A stretch of DNA of 64,000 bases from Microbacterium oxydans (lineage in GTDB: Bacteria > Actinomycetota > Actinomycetes > Actinomycetales > Microbacteriaceae). The DNA lies in contig NZ_CP092891.1 of the NCBI RefSeq assembly GCF_026559675.1, positions 744,001 through 808,000 on the forward strand. The letters are read 5' to 3'. A model generated the notes under the pieces. The model searched no databases. It saw only the letters and a list, made by a program, of their open reading frames with translations, and was not told the origin of the DNA. Below, piece after piece: positions 16,861-25,033 of the stretch; the first letter of the stretch is position 1; each line of letters opens with the position of its first letter. A program made the translations under genes and the position numbers.

Positions 16861-19176
16861 ATGCGTACGATCAGCACCCCTTCCGACTCACTCCGGTTCG
16901 ACGGCGCCGCCGACCGCTGGTTCGACGCGCTGCCGATCGGCAACGGACGTCTCGGGGGCATGGTGTTCCACGCCCTCGCGCACGACCGGATCCAGCTCTC
17001 CGAGTCCACGGCCTGGTCCGGCGGGCCGGCGGAGCACGATGTGAACCCCGGCGCGCGCGCGAACCTGGACCGCATCCGACAGGCGCTGTTCGCCGGCGAG
17101 CACGACGAGGCCCACCGCCTCACCGAGGAGCATCTGCTGGGACGCCCCACCTCCTTCGGCACCAACCTGCCGCTGCCCGAGGTACGGGTGGACTTCGACG
17201 GCGAGGCCGCGGAGGTCGGGCGGGTGCTCGACATCGGGCAGGCCATCGCGAGCGGGCGGGCCCTTCGGGGCGGTGTGCGCCTGACGAGCGAGACCTTCTC
17301 CTCCCGCCCCGACCGGGTCCTCGTGCATCGCCTCGACGCGGATGGGGCGTTCTCGGCGCGGATCTCGGTCTCGGAGACGGCGTTCCCGCTGCGGACGACG
17401 GTCGAGGGGGACACCCTGGTCCTCACCGGGCGCGCGGTGGAGACGCTGCACAGCGATGGCGTCCAGGGAGTGCCCCTCAGCATCCGCGTGCGGGTGATCG
17501 TCGACGGCGGGAGCATCACCGCCGAAGGGGCAGGGCTCCGGGTCGCCGATGCGACCTCGCTGACGCTGCTCATCGCCGTCGGCACCGGCTGGGACGACGC
17601 GGACGAGATCCGCGACGCGGCGCAGAGCATCGCCGGAGCCGTGGCGCTCGGATACGCCGAGCTCCGCGAACGACATGTCGCAGACCACCGCGAGCTCTAC
17701 GACCGCGTCTCGATCGATCTCGGGGAGACGCCGGAGCCCGTGCGCTCAGCACCCATCGACGAGCGCCGTCGACGGTACGCGGAGGGCGGGGAGGACCTCG
17801 AGCTGGAGGCGCTGTACTTCCGTTACGGCCGCTACCTGACGATCGCGGGCTCGCGGCACGACTCTCCGCTCCCGCTCGCCCTGCAGGGACTGTGGAACGA
17901 CGGCCTGGCGAGCAGTGCGCCGTGGACCAACGACTTCCATCTCGACATGAACACCCAGCAGAACTACTGGGCGGCCGAGGTGACCGACCTCGGCGAGACG
18001 CAGGAGCCGCTGCTGCGCTTCGTGGAGAGGCTCAGCCGCACGGGCCGTGCGACGGCGCGAGAGATGTACGGGGCGAACGGATGGGTCGCGCACACGGTGT
18101 CGAACGCCTGGGGCTACAGCGCTCCGGGCTGGGGCATGGGGTGGGGGATGTGCCTCATCGGCGGCGCCTGGATCGCCCTGCAGCACTGGGAGCGCTGGGA
18201 CTACGGTCGCGACGTCGACTTCCTGCGTGAGCGGGCCTACCCCGTGCTCAAGGGCGCGGCCGAGTTCTTCCTCGACCACATGGTCGAGCACCCGGAGTCC
18301 GGATGGCTGGTGACCGGACCCTCGGACTCGCCCGAGAACTGGTACCTGTCCGAGACGGGCCGCCAGTGCGCCGTGTCGATGGGGCCGACGGGCGACCGGG
18401 TCTTCGTCGAGGCGGTGCTGCGGATGGTGACCGAGGCGGCCGGAATCCTCGGCGTCGACGAGGAGTTCGCCGCCCGAGCGCAGCAGGCCCGTGGGCGCCT
18501 CGCCCCGTTCCGGATCGGCCGGCATGGGCAGCTGCAGGAATGGCTCGAGGACTTCGAGGAGGCCGTTCCCAGCCACCGCCACACGAGTCACCTGATGGGC
18601 CTGTTCCCCGAGCGGCAGATCGTCCCCCGACGCGATCCGGAACTCGCCCGTGCCTGCGAGGTGGTCATCGAGCGACGTGAAGCCGCCCCGGGATGGGAGC
18701 AGACGGAGTGGGCGGAGGCGAACCTGATCGCCTACTACGCACGGCTGCTGAACGGCGACACGGCCCTCGTGCACGTTCGCAACCTCATCGCCGACGCCAG
18801 CGAGTCGAACCTGATGTCGTACTCGCAGGGCGGCGTCGCGGGCGCGGCCCAGAACATCTACTCCTTCGACGGCAACGCCGGTGGCACCGCCGGCATCGCG
18901 GAGATGCTCCTGCAGTCCGACGGTGAAGAGATCGAGCTGCTGCCCGCTCTGCCCTCGTCCTGGCGCCAGGGCTCCGTGACGGGCCTCCGGGCGCGGAACC
19001 GTGTCCGGGTCGATCTGCACTGGTCCGACGGCGGCCTCGATCACGCCGTGCTCCGCTCCGACCGCGATGCGCAGGTGCGGGTCCGCGTGGGAGACGACGT
19101 GACCTCGGTGTCGCTGCGCGCGGGGGAGACGACGGTCATCCGTCCCGCGCACGACGGACTCGCCGGCGAGGGGTAG
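16861..19176 (+). CDS. Alpha-L-fucosidase, GH95
   Basis: A 771-residue glycoside hydrolase family 95 protein, again without a signal peptide. Landmarks are LPIGNGRLGGMVF near the start, the LDMNTQQNYWAAE strand (Asn364, Asn368), the general-acid Glu492 in SPENWY, the HRHTSHLMGLFP segment and Asp670 in FDGNAGGTAGIAEML. The usual catalytic NxN pair of the bifidobacterial enzyme appears here as Asp-Met-Asn (362-364), a difference worth noting. GH95 also contains alpha-L-galactosidases. The ATG at 16861 has GAGG nine bases upstream; an ATG at 16852 is the alternative. It is the last gene of the importer operon and supplies L-fucose to the dehydrogenase pathway encoded upstream. Confidence 0.88.
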   Translation: MRTISTPSDSLRFDGAADRWFDALPIGNGRLGGMVFHALAHDRIQLSESTAWSGGPAEHDVNPGARANLDRIRQALFAGEHDEAHRLTEEHLLGRPTSFGTNLPLPEVRVDFDGEAAEVGRVLDIGQAIASGRALRGGVRLTSETFSSRPDRVLVHRLDADGAFSARISVSETAFPLRTTVEGDTLVLTGRAVETLHSDGVQGVPLSIRVRVIVDGGSITAEGAGLRVADATSLTLLIAVGTGWDDADEIRDAAQSIAGAVALGYAELRERHVADHRELYDRVSIDLGETPEPVRSAPIDERRRRYAEGGEDLELEALYFRYGRYLTIAGSRHDSPLPLALQGLWNDGLASSAPWTNDFHLDMNTQQNYWAAEVTDLGETQEPLLRFVERLSRTGRATAREMYGANGWVAHTVSNAWGYSAPGWGMGWGMCLIGGAWIALQHWERWDYGRDVDFLRERAYPVLKGAAEFFLDHMVEHPESGWLVTGPSDSPENWYLSETGRQCAVSMGPTGDRVFVEAVLRMVTEAAGILGVDEEFAARAQQARGRLAPFRIGRHGQLQEWLEDFEEAVPSHRHTSHLMGLFPERQIVPRRDPELARACEVVIERREAAPGWEQTEWAEANLIAYYARLLNGDTALVHVRNLIADASESNLMSYSQGGVAGAAQNIYSFDGNAGGTAGIAEMLLQSDGEEIELLPALPSSWRQGSVTGLRARNRVRVDLHWSDGGLDHAVLRSDRDAQVRVRVGDDVTSVSLRAGETTVIRPAHDGLAGEG

Positions 19177-19300
19177 GCGCGCTGCGCGGCAGGGGGTTCC
19201 GGCGGGTCGGCGACCGACCTAGACTCTGCCCGAAGCATCCACTCGACCCGGCGATGGTCCTCCTGGACGGAGGACGACGCGGACTGCGAAGGAGGCGACG

Positions 19301-19867
19301 ATGCAGACGCTGACGATCGATTTCATCTGCTCTCTCGACGGATACGGCGCCGCGGAGGGGTGGCCCGGATGGTGGGGGCTGGAGAGCCCCGAGTACCTCG
19401 CCTGGTTGGAGGAGGCGCCGGATCGGGACGCGCCGCTTCTCATGGGCGCCGCGACGTACCGTGTGATGTCGGCGCTGACCGGGGCGGGCGAGCCGGGGAC
19501 GGACGTGCTCGAGGGGATCCCGAAGTACGTGTTCTCGTCGTCGCTCGAGGCTCCTCTCACCTGGGCCCATTCGACGCTCGTCTCCACCGACGCGGTCGAG
19601 TACGTCCGGCGGCTGAAGGAGGAGTCGGACCGTCCGCTCCGCACGATCGGCAGCATCGCGCTGTGCCGTTCGCTTCTGGAAGCGGGGCTCGTCGACCGCT
19701 ACCGCGTGGTGATCTTCCCGGTGATCACCGGGGCGACCGGCACCGAGCGCATCTACGACGGCTATCCGGATGTGGCTCTCGAGCTCGTGGAGTCCCGCAC
19801 GTTCGACCACCGCACCCAGCTGCTGGAGTACATCCCCACCGTGTTGGACGGCCCGCCCGGTCGATGA
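19301..19867 (+). CDS. Dihydrofolate reductase-like / RibD C-terminal domain protein
   Basis: A 188-residue protein of the RibD C-terminal (DHFR-like, YwjB/YyaP) family. The N-terminus reads LTIDFICSLDGY, with the conserved SLDG, then LLMGAATYRVM and the glycine-rich TIGSIALCRSLLEAGLVD, which would bind NADPH. It is a probable cytosolic reductase of unknown substrate. A TAGACT box at about 19220 and GAAGGAGG before the ATG suggest its own promoter. It is not obviously linked to the sugar operon that precedes it. Confidence 0.8.
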   Translation: MQTLTIDFICSLDGYGAAEGWPGWWGLESPEYLAWLEEAPDRDAPLLMGAATYRVMSALTGAGEPGTDVLEGIPKYVFSSSLEAPLTWAHSTLVSTDAVEYVRRLKEESDRPLRTIGSIALCRSLLEAGLVDRYRVVIFPVITGATGTERIYDGYPDVALELVESRTFDHRTQLLEYIPTVLDGPPGR

Positions 19868-19879
19868 TCGATCCGGCCG

Positions 19880-20842
19880 TCATCCCGCCCGGATCAGGCG
19901 CGGGACGATGGCCACCATCGCCACCATCACGAGGAGCTCGACCATCGTCTGGGTGACGACGACGAGCGGGGTCAGTGCGAAGTCGGCCGGCAGCGCGAGC
20001 GCCAGCGGGAGCACGACGAGGGAGTTGCGGGTGACGCCGCTGAACGTCACGGCCCGTCGACCGGAGAGGTCCAGCCGTGCCGTCCGTGCCAGGAGGGCGC
20101 CGAGGGGCGCGACGATCGCGGCGAACGCGACGAAGAGGGGCACGGTCAGCAGCAATCGGCCGAGGGCATCGCCGACGCCGGAGATCTGAGAGGCGACCAC
20201 GGTCGCGAGCGTGAGCATCATCAGCGGGACCATCGCCGCCGGAGCTTCGCGCTCGACGGCCTGCGCGAGGGGGAGCCTCGCGGCGAGCACCTGCGTGAGC
20301 GCCGCGAGCCCGAGGGGCAGCACGATCAGCAGCACGAACGCCTCGACGAAGGGGAGGGGATCGAACGCGGCCAGGGCCTCCCCGCCCGCGAAGAGCGCCA
20401 GGAAGAGGGGGAGCAGCGCGATCTGCAGGAGCATGAGCAGGGGCGTGGCGGCCAGCAGTCGCGAGCGGTCGCCGCCCGCGAGGCCGGTGAAGACGATCAC
20501 GTAGTCCACGCACGGCGTGAGCAGGACGAGCAGCACGCCCAGGAGGATCGCCTGATCGGCGGCCACCAGCCGACTCAGCCCGAACACGACCACCGGCACC
20601 ACGACGAAGTTCAGGACCAGAACGACGGTGAGGAAGCGCCAGTCCGAGAAGGCCCGTCCGATGGCGGTGAACGGCACGCCGAGGAACGTCGCGAACAGCA
20701 GGAGGCCGAGCATGGGGTTGATGACCGCCTCGAGCGGCCGTGCCACCGGCGGCAGCAGCAGTCCGACGACCGCGCCGACGACGATCGACGCCAGGAAGAG
20801 GGTCACCTGATGCCGCTCTGCCCACGTCAGGACTGCGCGCAC
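19880..20842 (-). CDS. BASS-superfamily transporter (ArsB/ACR3-like or bile acid:Na+ symporter-like)
   Basis: A 320-residue membrane protein with about ten helices of the bile acid:sodium symporter / arsenite permease superfamily. Distinctive segments are VINPMLGLLLFATFLGVPF, LTPCVDYVIVFT with a central Cys as in arsenite exporters, and GVTRNSLVVLPLALALP in helix 9. The GTG at 20842 is preferred because AGGAGG lies five bases upstream; a GTG at 20848 overlaps that site. Many such genes are annotated as arsenic resistance protein. No ArsR or arsenate reductase gene adjoins it here, so the substrate is open. It is divergent from a GntR regulator gene. Confidence 0.75.
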   Translation of the reverse strand: MRAVLTWAERHQVTLFLASIVVGAVVGLLLPPVARPLEAVINPMLGLLLFATFLGVPFTAIGRAFSDWRFLTVVLVLNFVVVPVVVFGLSRLVAADQAILLGVLLVLLTPCVDYVIVFTGLAGGDRSRLLAATPLLMLLQIALLPLFLALFAGGEALAAFDPLPFVEAFVLLIVLPLGLAALTQVLAARLPLAQAVEREAPAAMVPLMMLTLATVVASQISGVGDALGRLLLTVPLFVAFAAIVAPLGALLARTARLDLSGRRAVTFSGVTRNSLVVLPLALALPADFALTPLVVVTQTMVELLVMVAMVAIVPRLIRAG

Positions 20843-20890
20843 GGACACCTCCTCGCCCCCTCGATTCTGCCGGTCGCCGCACCCGATGCG

Positions 20891-20926
20891 ATACATTGCT
20901 GTGCAGGTAGAACTTCAGGCTCTAGT
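20891..20926 (+). promoter_or_regulatory. Promoter and dyad operator of first tandem GntR gene
   Basis: A -10 candidate (TACATT, 20892-20897) is followed by TAGAAC-TTCAG-GCTCTA, a dyad with one mismatch per arm. The same layout (GATAYATTGC, then GGTAGAAC-N5-GCTCTA) occurs before the second GntR gene at 21661-21696. The operator falls at the presumed transcription start, so autorepression is likely. Confidence 0.6.
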
Positions 20927-20950
20927 ACATTCCCGTGGAGTGGAGGACAC

Positions 20951-21637
20951 ATGGCACTCTCTGGCGGACCCCTGGAGCGCACGTCGATGAGCGATGAGGC
21001 GTATGCCCGTCTGCAGGAGGCGATCATCAGCGGCGAGCTCCGTCCGGGTGAGCGTCTGCGGGACTACGAGCTCGCGGAGCGACTGGGGACCTCGAAGACG
21101 CCGATCCGCCATGCGCTCGATCGTCTCGCCGACCACGGCCTGGTCGAGATGCAGCGCAACCGCTACACGCGGGTCGCTCCGATCGACCTCGACCGGGTCC
21201 GCAACGCCGTCGACCTCTTCGGCGACATCTGGATCGGCTCGGTCCGCCACGTGATGCCGCTGCTCCAGGACGACGAGGTGTCGTACCTCGCCGATCTGAC
21301 CGATGAGATGTCCGCGGCGGTCAAGAAGCGCGATGTGGCGAGCTTCGGCACCGCCCTGCGTGCCGCCGCCACCGGTTTCGCGCGCATCGAGGGCAACGCC
21401 TCGCGCGCGGTGATCATCGAGCGCCTCGGACCGCAGATCCGTCGCTTCGGCGAGCACGCGCGTGACGCGTTCGACTGGGACGCCGTGAACGCGTTCGTGG
21501 TCTCGCTGCGGGAGGCCATCGTCGAGCGGGACGCCGTGAAGACCCGTGCCGTGCTGGTGCCCTTCTTCGACGAGGTGCTGCTCGCCACGATCGATCGCGC
21601 CGAGGAGCAGGAGCTCACGCGCGCCGAGGCGGAGTAG
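20951..21637 (+). CDS. GntR-family transcriptional regulator (first of a tandem pair)
   Basis: A 228-residue regulator with an N-terminal GntR winged helix (SGELRPGERLRDYELAERLG then TSKTPIRHALDRLADHGLVE, residues about 23-63) and an all-helical C-terminal domain like FadR/FCD proteins but short. GGAGGA sits six bases before the ATG. The next gene encodes a paralogue that is nearly identical through the DNA-binding domain and diverges in the effector domain. A tandem duplication with a duplicated operator is evident. The divergent BASS transporter is the most likely target besides the pair itself. The ligand is unknown. Confidence 0.85.
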   Translation: MALSGGPLERTSMSDEAYARLQEAIISGELRPGERLRDYELAERLGTSKTPIRHALDRLADHGLVEMQRNRYTRVAPIDLDRVRNAVDLFGDIWIGSVRHVMPLLQDDEVSYLADLTDEMSAAVKKRDVASFGTALRAAATGFARIEGNASRAVIIERLGPQIRRFGEHARDAFDWDAVNAFVVSLREAIVERDAVKTRAVLVPFFDEVLLATIDRAEEQELTRAEAE

Positions 21638-21663
21638 CTCCCTCCGCCGCACCGGTGGTGCGA

Positions 21664-21696
21664 TATATTGCGAGAGGTAGAACGTCACGCTCTACC
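21664..21696 (+). promoter_or_regulatory. Promoter and dyad operator of second tandem GntR gene
   Basis: A -10 box TATATT (21664-21669) is followed by the dyad GGTAGA-N9-TCTACC (21676-21696), whose outer six base pairs are perfect. It is a duplicate of the element at 20891-20926, with better symmetry. Confidence 0.65.
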
Positions 21697-21722
21697 ATTC
21701 GTACCCCGAAGCGGAGGACGCG

Positions 21723-22409
21723 ATGTCACTCTCAGGCGGACCCCTCGAGCGCAGGTCGATGAGCGACGAGGCATACACCCGACTGCAGGACGCGATCATC
21801 AACGGTGAGCTCCGTCCGGGTGAGCGTCTGCGCGACTACGAGCTCGCCGAGCGACTGGGGACCTCGAAGACCCCGATCCGTCATGCGCTCGACCGTCTCG
21901 CCGACCACGGCCTGGTCGAGATGCAGCGCAACCGCTACACGCGGGTCGCTCCGATCGACCTGGATCTCGTCCGCAACGCCGTCGCGCTGCTCGGGGACAT
22001 CTGGATCGGCTCGGTCCGCCACGTGATGCCGGTGCTGGAGGACGACGACGTGTCGTATCTCGTGGAGCTCACCGACGGCATGGCGGCGGCGGTCGAGCAG
22101 CGCGACGTCGTCGACTTCGGCACGGCCGTGCGTGCGGCGGCCACAGGGTTCGCGCGCATCGAGGGCAACGAGATGCGCGTGGCGATCATCGAGCGCCTCG
22201 GGCCGCAGATCCACCGATTCTCGCGGCACTCCCGGCATGAGTCCGACTGGGGCGGCATCGCGGCGTTCATCGAGGACTTCCGAGAGGCTGTCCGCGCGCG
22301 CGACGCCGTGAAGACACGGGCCGCGCTCGTCACCCTGTTCGATGACGTGGTGCCCGCGACCATCGACCGCGCCGAAGCCGAGGGCCTCGCGGAGTTCGAC
22401 GAGGGCTGA
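21723..22409 (+). CDS. GntR-family transcriptional regulator (second of a tandem pair)
   Basis: A 228-residue paralogue of the preceding gene product, of equal length. The first 80 residues, covering the winged helix and recognition helix (TSKTPIRHALDRLADHG), are almost unchanged. The C-terminal half differs at many positions (for example LLGDIWIGSVRHVMPVLEDDDV against the first copy's LFGDIWIG...LLQDDEV). This suggests two regulators that share one DNA site but answer to different ligands. CGGAGGA precedes the ATG. The coding sequence is followed by the Mn riboswitch region of the TerC gene. Confidence 0.85.
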   Translation: MSLSGGPLERRSMSDEAYTRLQDAIINGELRPGERLRDYELAERLGTSKTPIRHALDRLADHGLVEMQRNRYTRVAPIDLDLVRNAVALLGDIWIGSVRHVMPVLEDDDVSYLVELTDGMAAAVEQRDVVDFGTAVRAAATGFARIEGNEMRVAIIERLGPQIHRFSRHSRHESDWGGIAAFIEDFREAVRARDAVKTRAALVTLFDDVVPATIDRAEAEGLAEFDEG

Positions 22410-22475
22410 GCCGGCTCCCGCCGCCGCGCTCTGGGCGAATCCATAGGAAGCGCTGCGCGAGGACCGATACTCTGG

Positions 22476-22548
22476 AGATCCCAAGGGGAGTACTCCGATA
22501 CGGTCGGGTCGTCATTACGGATGCACGTCGCATCCCGGGCCACCGGTT
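22476..22548 (+). ncRNA. yybP-ykoY (Mn2+) riboswitch
   Basis: The leader of the TerC gene carries the two signature loops of this riboswitch class: AAGGGGAGTA (22483-22492) and GTCATTACGG (22511-22520), with paired CGGTCGGG and CCCGGG/CCACCGG segments around them. This class senses Mn2+ and controls Mn exporters, including TerC/Alx proteins. A TTCC-loop-GGAA hairpin next to the start codon could mask the ribosome-binding region and serve as the expression platform. Boundaries are approximate. Confidence 0.78.
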
Positions 22549-22559
22549 CCTGTTCAGGA

Positions 22560-23633
22560 ATGGAGAAGACTTTGGCGGTGCTTTCGCACCCCGAAGTCTG
22601 GAGTTCCCTTTTGGATATCACGCCGCTGATCTGGATCATCACGATCGCGATCACGATCGCCTTCTTCGTGTACGAGTTCTTCGCGCACGTGCGCACACCG
22701 CATGAGCCGACGATCGCCGAGTCGGCGCGCTGGTCGATCTTCTACATCAGCCTCGCGCTGCTGTTCGGCGTCGGCATCGGCGTCTTCTCCGGCTGGACCT
22801 TCGGCGGCGAGTACTTCGCCGGGTATCTGACCGAGAAGGCCCTGTCGATCGACAACCTGTTCGTCTTCCTCATCCTGATGACGGGCTTCGCCGTGCCGCG
22901 GATCTATCAGCAGAAGGTGCTGATGATCGGCATCGTCATCGCGCTGATCCTGCGCGGCATCTTCATCGCCGTCGGCGCCACGCTCATCGAGAACCTCTCG
23001 TGGATCTTCTACGTGTTCGGCGCGCTGCTGCTCGTGCTCGCGTACCGTCAGGCGTTCGGCAACCACGACACCAATCCGGCGAACGGGCGCTTCATGACGT
23101 TCGTGCGTCGGCACCTGCCGGTCAGCGACGAGTACAACGGCGACCGGCTGACGGTCGTGAAGAACGGCAAGCGCTTCGTCACCCCGATGCTGCTCACCAT
23201 CATCGCGATCGGGTTCATCGACCTGGTGTTCGCGGTCGACTCGATCCCCGCGATCTACGGCCTCACCGACCAGGCGTACATCGTGTTCACCGCCAACGCG
23301 TTCGCCCTCATGGGTCTCCGTCAGCTGTACTTCCTCATCGGCGGCCTCCTCGAGCGCCTCGTCTACCTGGCGCAGGGCCTCGCGGTCATCCTCGGCTTCA
23401 TCGGCGTCAAGCTCGTCCTGCACGCTCTGCACGTCAACGAGCTGCCGTTCATCAACGGCGGCCAGGGCGTCGAGTGGGCGCCCGAGATCCCGATCTGGTT
23501 CTCGCTGCTGTTCATCGGCGCGACCATCGCGGTGGCCACGGTGGCGAGCCTGATCAAGACCCGTCGTGCACCGGGCGCCGTCACCGCCTCGACGGACACC
23601 ACCCCCACCATCACTCAGAAGGAGCACTCTTGA
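22560..23633 (+). CDS. TerC-family integral membrane protein (Mn2+ exporter type)
   Basis: A protein of about 357 residues with seven to nine helices. Conserved acidic TerC motifs are present: TEKALSIDNLFVF (near residue 95) and GFIDLVFAVDSIPA (near 210). Such proteins (Alx, MeeY, TerC) export Mn2+, in part to metallate exoenzymes. The start is uncertain: the ATG at 22560 directly abuts AGGA, while TTG 22572 has GGAG at six bases; both are in frame. Control is by the Mn riboswitch just upstream. A perfect 10-bp hairpin follows, then the CNNM/CorC-like gene on the same strand. Confidence 0.9.
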   Translation: MEKTLAVLSHPEVWSSLLDITPLIWIITIAITIAFFVYEFFAHVRTPHEPTIAESARWSIFYISLALLFGVGIGVFSGWTFGGEYFAGYLTEKALSIDNLFVFLILMTGFAVPRIYQQKVLMIGIVIALILRGIFIAVGATLIENLSWIFYVFGALLLVLAYRQAFGNHDTNPANGRFMTFVRRHLPVSDEYNGDRLTVVKNGKRFVTPMLLTIIAIGFIDLVFAVDSIPAIYGLTDQAYIVFTANAFALMGLRQLYFLIGGLLERLVYLAQGLAVILGFIGVKLVLHALHVNELPFINGGQGVEWAPEIPIWFSLLFIGATIAVATVASLIKTRRAPGAVTASTDTTPTITQKEHS

Positions 23634-23673
23634 GCGCGCAGCGCTGTTCTGACTCTTCGGACTCCGACAGTAC

Positions 23674-23699
23674 GAGCGCCCGGTTCGCCCCGGGCGCTC
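23674..23699 (+). terminator. Stem-loop after the TerC gene
   Basis: GAGCGCCCGG and CCGGGCGCTC form a perfect 10-bp hairpin with a TTCGCC loop, 40 bases after the TerC stop. There is no T-run, so it is either a weak terminator or a processing signal before the CNNM-like gene. Confidence 0.6.
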
Positions 23700-23727
23700 A
23701 CCCCACCTCGGACGAGGTCACCCGCTG

Positions 23728-25017
23728 ATGGGTGATCTCCTCTGGAACATCGCCCTCGTCTTCGCGTTCGTCCTGATCGGCGGTGTCTTCGCTGCGACGG
23801 AGATGGCGCTGGTCACCCTGCGCGAGAGCCAGATCAACGCGATCGGGCAGCGCGGTCGGCGCGGCGCGAAGGTCGCCGCGCTCGCCCGCAACCCCAACAC
23901 CTTCCTCTCCGCTGTGCAGATCGGCGTGACCGTCGCGGGTTTCGCGTCCGCGGCATACGGGGCGACCTCGATCGCTCCGTCGCTAGCACCCGTGCTGGTG
24001 TCGTGGGGGCTCGCGCCTGCACTCGCCCTCACGATCGCCACCCTCGTGCTCACCCTCGTGATCGCGTATCTGTCGCTGGTGCTCGGCGAGCTCGTGCCCA
24101 AGCGCCTCGCGATCCAGCGCAACGCGCAGTTCGCGTATGCGGTGGCTCCCGCCCTCAACGGCTTCGCCACGGTCATGCGCCCGGTGATCTGGTTGCTTTC
24201 GGTGTCGACGAACGCGCTCGTGCGTGTGCTCGGCGGCGACCCCCACAAGACCAGTGACGAGATGACCGACGAGGAGGTGCGCGACATCGTCGCCAGCCAT
24301 CAGGGGCTGCCGGACGACGAACGACGCATCCTCGACGACGTGCTCTCGCTGCGCGGACGGCAGGTCAGCGAGGTCATGCGCCCGCGGCCGGACGTCGTCG
24401 CGCTCGACGAGGCCGCGAGCGTCGGCGAGACGCTCGCGCTGGTGCGGGATCTCCCCTTCTCGCGCTACCCCGTCTCGAAGACCTCGATCGACGATGTCAC
24501 CGGGTTCGTGCACGTGCGCGACCTCTTCGACGCGGCCGACGACCCCACGCGCCCCGTGAGCAGCCTGGTGCGCGAGATCCCCTACATCCCCTCGACCGCG
24601 GGGGTGCTGCCGACGCTCACCCGCATGCGTGCCGAGGGGCACCACATCGCGGTGGTCGTCGACGAGTACGGCGGCACCGACGGGCTGGTCACCCTGGAGG
24701 ACCTGGTCGAGGAGGTCGTCGGCGAGATCTTCGATGAGTACGACGCGGAGGTGTACATCTCCGCGGACGAGGGGATCGACGGGCGGCTCAATCTGCAGGA
24801 CTTCGAGGAGGTCACGGGGCTCGCCATGCCGCGCGGCTCATCCGACACGATCGCGGGGTTCGTGACCGAACAGCTGGGCCGACTCGCGGTCGTCGGCGAC
24901 ACGGTCGCGGTGCCGGGCGCGACGATCCAGGTCGCGGAGCTGGATCGTCGACGGATCTCCCGGGTGCGGGTGACTCCGGTGCACGAGCCGGAGTCGGAGC
25001 ACGAGCCGGGGGCGTGA
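23728..25017 (+). CDS. CNNM/CorC-family (HlyC-like) membrane protein with CBS pair
   Basis: A 429-residue protein. An N-terminal CNNM (DUF21) domain has about four helices (residues 1-150, with AATEMALVTLRESQ and LVLGELVPKRLA), followed by two CBS domains (about 205-325, with VMRPRPDVVAL and VVDEYGGTDGLVTLEDLVEEVVGEI) and a C-terminal CorC_HlyC domain (350-420). The family moves or regulates Mg2+ and other divalent ions. Its place directly after a Mn-responsive TerC gene suggests a role in the same metal balance. The ATG at 23728 begins two bases after an in-frame TGA. Confidence 0.88.
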   Translation: MGDLLWNIALVFAFVLIGGVFAATEMALVTLRESQINAIGQRGRRGAKVAALARNPNTFLSAVQIGVTVAGFASAAYGATSIAPSLAPVLVSWGLAPALALTIATLVLTLVIAYLSLVLGELVPKRLAIQRNAQFAYAVAPALNGFATVMRPVIWLLSVSTNALVRVLGGDPHKTSDEMTDEEVRDIVASHQGLPDDERRILDDVLSLRGRQVSEVMRPRPDVVALDEAASVGETLALVRDLPFSRYPVSKTSIDDVTGFVHVRDLFDAADDPTRPVSSLVREIPYIPSTAGVLPTLTRMRAEGHHIAVVVDEYGGTDGLVTLEDLVEEVVGEIFDEYDAEVYISADEGIDGRLNLQDFEEVTGLAMPRGSSDTIAGFVTEQLGRLAVVGDTVAVPGATIQVAELDRRRISRVRVTPVHEPESEHEPGA

Positions 25018-25033
25018 TCTCCGGCGCAGGCGG

